Positions 57,928 to 64,000 of a DNA stretch of 64,000 nucleotides are shown here, in pieces. Where the stretch lies: assembly GCF_014649375.1 (NCBI RefSeq), contig NZ_BMSX01000015.1, positions 220,716 through 284,715 of the forward strand. Reading direction: 5' to 3'. The stretch comes from Streptomyces aurantiogriseus. Its GTDB lineage: Bacteria; Actinomycetota; Actinomycetes; Streptomycetales; Streptomycetaceae. The number at the start of each line of letters is the position of its first letter. Within the stretch, counting starts at the first letter, position 1. The position numbers and the translations under genes were made by a program. The notes under the pieces were generated by a model. It saw only the letters and a list, made by a program, of their open reading frames with translations. It made no database searches and had not been told where the DNA came from.

Positions 57928-58893
57928 GTGCTCAATTCGCGTTCTGCCACTGAGGTGTTGTCGGCATCCGCCGCTGACGGCACCCCGTTGGCCGTCTACC
58001 TCGACACCCCGGCCCGCCCGCGGTCCGACGGCGCGACGATCGTGCTGGTGCACGGCGCGTCGGTCACCGCGGACCTGTGGCGCCTCCACGCCCGGCATCT
58101 GACCGGCCTTGGCTTCAGAGTCCTGCGCTACGACCACCGCGCGCACGGCCGCACTCCGCGCGGCGATGCGCCGATGACCATCGAGCAGCTCGCCGACGAC
58201 CTGAGCCAGATCCTGCGCGCCCTCGCCCCCACCGGGCCGCTGGTGCTCGCCGGCCATTCCCTGGGCGCACTCGTCCTGCAGGAACTCGCCGCCCTACGTC
58301 CCCAGCTCCTGTCCCGGATCCGGGGCATGGTGCTGCTGTCGGCCACCGCACACGGGGCGAGCGTGCTGCCCGGCCGCGGCCCGCGCGCCCTGCTTCTGGC
58401 CGCCGGACGCAGTCTGTTCGCCCTGGCCTGCACCCACGCGCCCCGGGCCGTGGACCGGGTGCGGCGCCTGCTGCCCGACACCCACCGCTACACCCTCATA
58501 CCCCGCACTGCCACCGGGGCGGACGACGGACCGCCGCCGTGTCGGCACGCCGTACGCCACACGCCCACCGCGGATCTCGCAGCGCTCTGGCAGTCCCTGC
58601 GCGGCTACCGGGCCCGCCGCCTGGCCGTGCTGGAGCAGCTCGGCGGGCGGCTGCTGCTGATCGCCGGCGCGGACGACCAGCACATCCCCGCCGCCCACAC
58701 CAAGCAGCTGGCCCACCGCTTGCCCGCCGCCCGCCTGGAAATCGTCCCCCGCACCACGCACGCCCTGCCCATCCGCCACCCCGCGCTCATCAGCGCCCGC
58801 ATCGCCCGCCTTGCCGCCGGGCCAAAGCCCCGCCCTCACCTCACCAAGGATCCCTCATTTCCGAACTCCCCTATTTCCGAGCAATTTCACTAG
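57928..58893 (+). CDS. alpha/beta hydrolase, 321 aa
   Basis: GTG at 57928 with CCGGAG 7 nt upstream. Alpha/beta-hydrolase fold: oxyanion-hole region IVLVHGASVTADLWRLHARH, LGFRVLRYDHRAHGRT, nucleophile elbow LAGHSLGALVLQ (GHSLG), Asp in LLLIAGADDQHIPAAHTKQL and His in RTTHALPI. The substrate class is open (esterase, lipase-like or lactonase). Its 3' end overlaps the start of the PAPS-reductase-like gene by 37 bp, so the two are cotranscribed. Confidence 0.88.
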   Translation: MLNSRSATEVLSASAADGTPLAVYLDTPARPRSDGATIVLVHGASVTADLWRLHARHLTGLGFRVLRYDHRAHGRTPRGDAPMTIEQLADDLSQILRALAPTGPLVLAGHSLGALVLQELAALRPQLLSRIRGMVLLSATAHGASVLPGRGPRALLLAAGRSLFALACTHAPRAVDRVRRLLPDTHRYTLIPRTATGADDGPPPCRHAVRHTPTADLAALWQSLRGYRARRLAVLEQLGGRLLLIAGADDQHIPAAHTKQLAHRLPAARLEIVPRTTHALPIRHPALISARIARLAAGPKPRPHLTKDPSFPNSPISEQFH

Positions 58894-59789
58894 GCGCGGG
58901 GATTCAGTCCAGCGCCATGCTTGCCCTGTCGGCGGGACGGATTCTCCCGAAGGTCGACTATGCCATTTTCGCCGACACGGGATGGGAGCCCAGGGCTGTC
59001 TATGCGCACCTGGACCGCCTGGAACGCGAGGTAGCCGAACCCGCGGGAATACCTGTCCTCCGTGTCTCCTCCGGCAACATCCGCAAGGACGCCCTGGACC
59101 CGGAACACCGCTTCGCGTCCATGCCTCTCTACGTCCTCAACAAGGACGGCAAACCCGGGATGACCCGACGCCAATGCACAGGGGAATACAAAATAAAACC
59201 GATCAAAAAGAAAGTCCGAGAACTCCTCGGCTACCCCTACCCGGCACGCATCCCCAAGAGTATATTCGTCGAGCAGTGGGTCGGCATTTCCACCGACGAA
59301 TTCCACCGAGCCAAGGACGCCGACGTCCGCTACATGCGCAATCGGCATCCTCTCATCGAGATGGGCTGGTCGCGATCCGACTGCGTCCGCTACCTGACCT
59401 CGCTCGGACTGGCCGACACCCCGAAATCGAGTTGCCTCGGATGCCCGTTCCACGGAAACGCCCAATGGCGCCACATCCGCGACAACTCCCCAGAGGAATG
59501 GCAGGACGTGGTGGAGTTCGACGCCGCCATCCGCCAGGGAAACGCCCGCGCCAACGCCACCGGCAACAAGCTGCTCGGCGAAGCGTTTCTCCACCGCTCC
59601 CGTGTCCCTCTCAGCGAAGCTCCGATCGACCACATCACCGCCGCCGAATGGGCGGCGATGCAGCAGGAACTCACCGACACTGGGCCGGACCTGGCGGACC
59701 TTGAGCAGGGCGTCATCGACGGCTGCTCCCCATGGGCCTGCCGAAGTGAAGTCGAGCCCGTACAGGACGACTTCGGACTGGCCTCTTGA
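58857..59789 (+). CDS. PAPS-reductase-like PP-loop protein with ATT start, 310 aa
   Basis: AAGGA (58846-58850) is 6 nt before ATT 58857; from there FRAISLGAGIQSSAMLALSA supplies the PP-loop, which an ATG at 58918 would cut. VDYAIFADTGWEP, RRQCTGEYKIKPIKKKV, and SSCLGCPFHGNAQWRHIRDN follow. Four Cys (107, 176, 193, 196) could hold an iron-sulphur cluster as in DndC-like and tRNA-thiolating PP-loop enzymes. Such phage and plasmid proteins are of unknown role; the fused context (C5 methyltransferase overlapping at TTGA) suggests DNA or nucleotide modification. No DndA/B/D/E partners are present. Confidence 0.78.
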   Translation: MSELPYFRAISLGAGIQSSAMLALSAGRILPKVDYAIFADTGWEPRAVYAHLDRLEREVAEPAGIPVLRVSSGNIRKDALDPEHRFASMPLYVLNKDGKPGMTRRQCTGEYKIKPIKKKVRELLGYPYPARIPKSIFVEQWVGISTDEFHRAKDADVRYMRNRHPLIEMGWSRSDCVRYLTSLGLADTPKSSCLGCPFHGNAQWRHIRDNSPEEWQDVVEFDAAIRQGNARANATGNKLLGEAFLHRSRVPLSEAPIDHITAAEWAAMQQELTDTGPDLADLEQGVIDGCSPWACRSEVEPVQDDFGLAS

Positions 59790-61057
59790 TAATCCTGGAC
59801 CTGTTCTCGGGGCCGGGTGGTTGGAGCCACGCTCTGACCGTCCTCGGCGTACGGGACGTGGGCCTGGAATGGGACGAATGGGCCTGCAAGACCCGTGCGG
59901 CAGCAGGGCAGTTGACCATTCGCACAGACGTAGCGCTGTATCCCGTCCGGCCTTTCCTCGGACAAACCGTCGGGCTCATCGCGAGCCCGCCCTGCCAGGC
60001 ATGGTCGATGGCCGGCAAGCGCCTCGGCCTGGTGGACCAACCTCTGGTCCACCAGGCGGTCGCGGACCTCGCCGCCGGGCGCGACACCCGCGAGCAGCTG
60101 CTAGCGGCCTGCCGGGACGAGCGCAGTCTGCTGGCCGCCGAGCCCATGCGCTACCTCCACGCTCTGAACACGGTGGGCGAACCGGAGTGGGTCGCCATGG
60201 AAGAGGTCCCCGACGTTCTGCCGCTATGGCGGCAGTACGCGGCCATCCTCCGCCGGTGGGGATTCTCCGTGTGGACCGGCATCCTCAACGCCGCCGACTA
60301 CGGCGTACCGCAGACGAGAAAGCGCGCGATCCTGCTCGCCTCCCGGGTCCGTACGGCCGAACCACCCGCTCCCACCCACGCTCAGATCGCCGAACCCGAG
60401 TCGCTGTTCGGGCCAGGCCGCGCCCGATGGGTCAGCATGGCCGAGGCCCTCGGCTGGGGCGCCACCGACCGACCCGTCCCCACCGTGTGTGCCGGCGGCG
60501 GCCCAGGAGGCGGCCCCGAGCCCTTCCCCTCCGGCTCACGCAAGACCCTCTCCGACGCCCGAGACCGAGGCACCTGGACACCCCGCGCCGACGGGATCGT
60601 CCTGCACTCCCGCCGGGAAGGAGCAGGCTGGGCCGCTCTGTACGGCGCACGGGACAACCGACCCGCCGACGCCCCAGCGCCGACCTTCACCGCGGAAGCC
60701 CACCGCTGGTCCTGGTCCCTGCGCAGCAACAACCAGGCCAACGCCACCGTCAGATCGATCGCAGAGCCGGCCGGCACGCTGTTCTTCGGGCACCGCGCGA
60801 ATGAATGCACCTGGATCGCCGAACCCGCCAGCACACAGCCGGAGAACGGAACCGAGGCCGCGCCGGAGCCGATCCGGATCACCGCGCGCGAGGCCGGTGT
60901 CCTCCAGACGTTCCCCGCCGACTACCCGTGGCAGGGCAACAAAGGCCAGCAGTTCTCCCAGATCGGCAACGCCGTGCCCCCGCTGCTCGCCGGACACCTC
61001 CTCGCCCCGCACCTGTGCGTGCCCCTCAACCCCGACGACTTCACCCTGGCAGCCTGA
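59786..61057 (+). CDS. DNA (cytosine-5) methyltransferase, 423 aa
   Basis: TTG overlapping the previous stop (TTGA). Motif I IILDLFSGPGGWSHAL, catalytic motif IV SPPCQAW (Cys70), motif VI MEEVPDVL, motif VIII-like GVPQTRKRAILLAS, and motifs IX-X ITAREAGVLQTFPADYPWQG and FSQIGNAVPPLLAGH. AdoMet-dependent C5 methylation of cytosine in DNA, probably solitary since no endonuclease adjoins. The target-recognition region between VIII and IX gives no sequence prediction. Confidence 0.92.
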   Translation: MIILDLFSGPGGWSHALTVLGVRDVGLEWDEWACKTRAAAGQLTIRTDVALYPVRPFLGQTVGLIASPPCQAWSMAGKRLGLVDQPLVHQAVADLAAGRDTREQLLAACRDERSLLAAEPMRYLHALNTVGEPEWVAMEEVPDVLPLWRQYAAILRRWGFSVWTGILNAADYGVPQTRKRAILLASRVRTAEPPAPTHAQIAEPESLFGPGRARWVSMAEALGWGATDRPVPTVCAGGGPGGGPEPFPSGSRKTLSDARDRGTWTPRADGIVLHSRREGAGWAALYGARDNRPADAPAPTFTAEAHRWSWSLRSNNQANATVRSIAEPAGTLFFGHRANECTWIAEPASTQPENGTEAAPEPIRITAREAGVLQTFPADYPWQGNKGQQFSQIGNAVPPLLAGHLLAPHLCVPLNPDDFTLAA

Positions 61058-62190
61058 TGCCCCGCACCCCCAACCCCGACGAGGACGAGGACCTCGACGA
61101 CCTGCCCGACACGCATCCGCCGCAGCTCGTGTATTACGCCGAGCAGGCACTCCTCGGCGCCCTCCTCCTCGAGCCCCACCGCCTCGACGACGTCGTCGGG
61201 GTTGAGCCCGACTCGTTCTCCAACTACGCGCACGGGGCCCTGTTCGCCGCGATCCGCGATCTGCCGGCCCCCGACCCGGTCCAGCACGCACAGGACACCA
61301 GCTGGCTGAACGCGGTGCTCGCCGCCGCACGCGAGCAGGCCCGGGGGCTGACCGCCTCGTACCTCCACACGCTGATCCAGGTCTGCCCGTGGCCCAGGCA
61401 CGCGTCCGCCTACGCCCGGATGATCGAGACCGAGCACGCCCGCCGCACCCTGCGCGCCCACGCCGAGCGCCTCGCGCAGACCGCGACGGACGTCACGCTC
61501 CCACACCCCGTGCCCACCACCCTCGCCGCAGCCGACGCCCTCGCCAGCGCCGTGGACGACATCGCCGCACGGTTCCCCCCGCACTCTGCCTCCCTGCCCC
61601 GCACCCCGACACCCACACCGAGCGCGTCCCCCTACAACGCCGACGAAGCGGTCGACGAGGAACGGCTGCTGCTCGCGACCGCGACGGCGCACGCAGCTGA
61701 CGTCGAGCAGATGCAGTGGCTGAGCACCGACGACTTCACCCACCCCGTGCACGCCGGGCTGTGGCAGTGCCTGCACGCACTGACCCGGCGCCGTGCCCCC
61801 GTCGACCCGGTCACGGTCCTATGGGAGGCCCAGCATCGCGGCCTCCTCGCATCCGGGGCCGAGCCGACCGAGCTGCTCAACCTCCTTGGAACACCTGCCG
61901 GTTCCCCGCAGCACTGGGGCGAGCGGATCCTCCAGCGATCCGTCCTCGCGACCGCCCATCAAGTGGGCCGCCGCATCGAGGCGTTCACCTACGACCCGGC
62001 GGCCACCCCGTATCAACTCGTCGTCGGCAGCCGCCGCGCGCTCGCCGACCTGTCCGCCGTGCGCACCCGCTGGAACCACGCCACCTCACCGGCGCCGACC
62101 ACCACGCCCGCGCGCACCAGGGCCACGGCATCGCCCCGAGCGGGCCCGCCGCGGACCACGGCTCCACCCGCCGCGCGTATCTCCCGCTGA
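61057..62190 (+). CDS. protein with two DnaB-N helicase domains and no ATPase, 377 aa
   Basis: ATG overlapping the previous stop (TGATG). Residues ~27-110 match the N-terminal domain of replicative helicase DnaB: VYYAEQALLGALLLEPHRLD and PDSFSNYAHGALFAAIRDLP. A second copy, about residues 200-305, reads EERLLLATATAHAADVEQMQ, DDFTHPVHAGLWQCLHALTR, and VDPVTVLWEAQHRGLL. There is no RecA-type ATPase or Walker motif; a Thr/Pro/Arg tail ends the protein. It may bind host DnaB or primase to steer replication of the element. Confidence 0.82.
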   Translation: MPRTPNPDEDEDLDDLPDTHPPQLVYYAEQALLGALLLEPHRLDDVVGVEPDSFSNYAHGALFAAIRDLPAPDPVQHAQDTSWLNAVLAAAREQARGLTASYLHTLIQVCPWPRHASAYARMIETEHARRTLRAHAERLAQTATDVTLPHPVPTTLAAADALASAVDDIAARFPPHSASLPRTPTPTPSASPYNADEAVDEERLLLATATAHAADVEQMQWLSTDDFTHPVHAGLWQCLHALTRRRAPVDPVTVLWEAQHRGLLASGAEPTELLNLLGTPAGSPQHWGERILQRSVLATAHQVGRRIEAFTYDPAATPYQLVVGSRRALADLSAVRTRWNHATSPAPTTTPARTRATASPRAGPPRTTAPPAARISR

Positions 62191-62200
62191 CCCCGAACCC

Positions 62201-62236
62201 GCCGGTGGCCGGACCTGAAAGGGTCCGGCCACCGGC
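62201..62236. terminator. hairpin terminator between the DnaB-N and DUF317 genes
   Basis: Perfect 15-bp arms (GCCGGTGGCCGGACC 62201-62215 with 62222-62236) and a TGAAAG loop, 10 bp past the DnaB-N stop and 18 bp before the next GTG. It would mark the end of the hydrolase-methyltransferase-DnaB-N unit or attenuate transcription into the next gene. Confidence 0.75.
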
Positions 62237-62254
62237 AGAAGCGAGCACCCCTTC

Positions 62255-63628
62255 GTGACGACCCCCTCCGCCGACGCCCACGTCCGCCTCGACACCCACC
62301 CCACGCACACCAGCGCCGTGACCGCCACGATCACCGGCCCTCAACAGGAGCCGGCCCGCGCTCTGCTCATCGCCCGCGGCTTCGAAGCCCTCGACGAAGA
62401 CACCCTGGTCATGGCCCGCATCGACCACGAGGAGCCCCACTGGGCCGAGAAGGCCGCACAGGCCCTGACCGCAGACGGCTTCACGACCGAGATCACCCCC
62501 CGGCTCCACGAAGCGATCGACGAGGAGTGGACCTGGGCCAACTACCCGATGCCCTGGTGCACCCGGACGGAGATCCGGGAGGTCTCCAACGAAGCCCAGA
62601 AGATCCACGACGACATCCGCCACGGCCGGCTCATCATCCACGTCCACGCCGACGACAGCGGCACCACCGTCGCCGTCGGCACCTACCGCGACAGCGGCAA
62701 GAGCGTCTACCTCCACGGCGAGAACCACCTGCGGCAGATCGCCGACACCTTCGACTCACCCGCCCAGGCCCTCGCAGCCTTTGAACGTCTCCACGGCGAC
62801 ACCATGCGCCCCGGTCCCGCACCCATGACCGACACCGAACGCCAGACCGCCGAAACCCGTGCCACGTTTGGCGTACCGGCCGCCGTAAAGACCGAACAGC
62901 CCGTCCAGAGAACGGAAACGGTTCCCGCCTACGCCGCCGCCCCCGGCGACCACGACACCATCCTCGACCAGTTCCTTGCCGAGCACGACGAGTGGGAGAA
63001 GTGGCGCACCTGGTCCGACGACACCACCCACGCCATCCACGAAGAACAGACCCTGCGAGCCGAACTCGTCCACGAAGCCGATCCCCGCGAGACTGCCTGG
63101 ACCATCGCCGCCTACGAGACCCCCGTCTCCGACCGGATGTGGCACCTCACCCTCTCCGGCGCCACCCCAGCACCCGTCCTCCAGACCCTGCTGAACAGGC
63201 TCGCCGAGGGAGACGCCTGGGAGACCGCCATCGGCAGCCCCGCCACCGAGAAGACCGTCACCGAAGCCACCCGTCCCCTCACCGACGCGGGCTGGAGGCA
63301 CACCGTCGACGGACGATGGATCCGCTGGGAAACCCTCCAAGCCGACGCCGGCGTCCAGTTCGACGCCTTCGCGGCCCAAAACCCGCACAGCACCCTCGCC
63401 ACCTGGACCCTCTGGGCCGGCCCCAGCATCGACCGTCCCACTTGGGCGATCCACGCCTCCCCCTACACACCCGCCCCACTGCTCACCCACCTCGCCGAGG
63501 AACTCGCCCACGGCACCGGAACCCGCCAAAGCAGCTCCGCGAAGCCGCAGTCCGGAGCGCATCTCACAACCACACCACCCCCTCGTCCCCCGGCATCAGC
63601 CGCACAGCACACCCGTCGGCACCGCTGA
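62255..63628 (+). CDS. DUF317-containing protein with extra N-terminal domain, 457 aa
   Basis: GTG at 62255. The N-terminal ~220 residues are not DUF317: ALLIARGFEALDEDTLVMAR, HWAEKAAQALTADGFTTEIT, GTTVAVGTYRDSGKSVYLHG. The C-terminal half has the family pattern: PRETAWTIAAYETPVSDRMW, APVLQTLLNRLAEGDAWETA, ATWTLWAGPSIDRPTWAIHA with PLLTHLAEELAHGTG. Longest DUF317 member here, apparently a fusion. Function unknown. Confidence 0.75.
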   Translation: MTTPSADAHVRLDTHPTHTSAVTATITGPQQEPARALLIARGFEALDEDTLVMARIDHEEPHWAEKAAQALTADGFTTEITPRLHEAIDEEWTWANYPMPWCTRTEIREVSNEAQKIHDDIRHGRLIIHVHADDSGTTVAVGTYRDSGKSVYLHGENHLRQIADTFDSPAQALAAFERLHGDTMRPGPAPMTDTERQTAETRATFGVPAAVKTEQPVQRTETVPAYAAAPGDHDTILDQFLAEHDEWEKWRTWSDDTTHAIHEEQTLRAELVHEADPRETAWTIAAYETPVSDRMWHLTLSGATPAPVLQTLLNRLAEGDAWETAIGSPATEKTVTEATRPLTDAGWRHTVDGRWIRWETLQADAGVQFDAFAAQNPHSTLATWTLWAGPSIDRPTWAIHASPYTPAPLLTHLAEELAHGTGTRQSSSAKPQSGAHLTTTPPPRPPASAAQHTRRHR

Positions 63629-64000
63629 CTGCCCTGGTTGCAGCAGCCGGGCCCGCCTTCACCATGCCTGGGCATAGGTGTTCAGTCGGCGCCCCAGTGC
63701 CGACAGCGTCCCAGGCTCAGCAGACCCGTTCGGGACGGACGCCACCGGCCTTCGGCTCGGTTACCCCCTGCCACGCCACCGACACTCCCCTCCGCCCTGC
63801 GCGTCCAACGGTGATCACGCTTGCGCACAGCAGTGGCCGGCAATTCGGCGAGTGCGTTGGTGCACTCACCTACCTGTGGGCAGCGGCAGCCGCCCCGGTT
63901 ATTCACAGACCGTCAAGACCTGGATATTTCGCTTCTACTTACCGCTACTGACCTTTGCGGCGTGATGTCGTTGAGGGCTGACGATGTGTGATCGTCGCGG
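63629..64000. other. right-edge region without a recognisable gene
   Basis: Short open frames on both strands are low quality. The last ~150 bases are noticeably more AT-rich (ttattcacagacc; ggatatttcgcttc), suggesting a promoter or control region for a gene beyond the window. No hairpin or repeat stands out. Confidence 0.5.

Noticed and set aside
63678..63965. 95-aa plus-strand frame at the right edge and its 74-aa antisense partner
   Set aside because: No ribosome binding site, no domain, mixed codon use; more likely intergenic DNA.
1..64000. tRNA, rRNA, integrase or replication initiator genes
   Set aside because: I looked for tRNA-like clover-leaf ends, tyrosine/serine recombinase motifs and Rep-type proteins on both strands and saw none I could support; a covariance-model tRNA search would be decisive.

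Overview
The window is uniformly GC-rich, with strong third-position G/C bias, AGGAG-type ribosome binding sites, many GTG/TTG starts and tightly overlapped ATGA/GTGA gene junctions. These features, and the protein families (DUF317, DUF2637, DUF4913, DUF6112 and SCO6880 types, class-E-like sortase motif), point to a Streptomyces or close relative. The content is that of a conjugative element, either an integrative conjugative element or a large plasmid. It encodes a MobC/relaxase pair, a type IV secretion system, a VirD4-like coupling ATPase, ParB and DNA methyltransferases. No integrase, replication initiator, tRNA or rRNA gene was recognised, so both element ends probably lie outside the window.

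Layout. (1) 1-4,600, plus strand: end of a DUF2637-type gene, two small genes, mobC, the relaxase, a zinc-ribbon protein and a lipoprotein, closed by a strong hairpin terminator. (2) 4,640-11,000, minus strand: DUF317 genes and one very large gene for a NACHT-like NTPase with a C-terminal PD-(D/E)XK nuclease, a candidate defence protein. (3) 11,000-12,000: intergenic region with three GTTCC-N5-GGAAC palindromes at 24-bp spacing. (4) 12,000-19,700, minus strand: sortase-anchored SpaA-fold protein, DUF317, HAD, two MFS transporters and an ATP-grasp ligase. (5) 19,200-26,060, minus strand: HxlR/winged-helix regulators, helical proteins, an SH3 protein, a RelE-like protein, DUF4913 and an adenine/N4-cytosine methyltransferase. 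(6) 26,186-26,296: a concentric 111-bp nested palindrome in the divergent region. (7) 26,500-35,200, plus strand: the T4SS operon (NlpC/P60 enzyme, DUF6112, VirB8-like, VirB6-like, SCO6880, VirB4) followed by parB, which carries the 24-bp palindrome array inside its coding sequence. (8) 35,200-57,800, plus strand: a long co-directional run of paralogous LPGTW-type, DUF317 and small helical proteins, interspersed with a glycosyltransferase, a relaxase paralog lacking its His triad, a lipoprotein and the VirD4-like ATPase. (9) 57,900-63,630: alpha/beta hydrolase, PAPS-reductase-like protein, C5-cytosine methyltransferase, a protein with two DnaB-N domains, and a DUF317 protein.

How it fits together. 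MobC and relaxase would process DNA, the VirD4-like ATPase would deliver it to the VirB4/VirB6-type channel, and the NlpC/P60 protein would open peptidoglycan. ParB and its arrays, the methyltransferases and the DnaB-N protein fit element maintenance. The NACHT-nuclease and the ATP-grasp cassette look like cargo.

Most notable observations: parB-internal and intergenic palindrome arrays with identical spacing; about ten genes on both strands that have strong ribosome binding sites but only near-cognate start codons (ATC, ATT, CTG, perhaps GTA) at the correct distance; the NACHT-nuclease; the relaxase paralog with a lost active site; and the nested palindrome.
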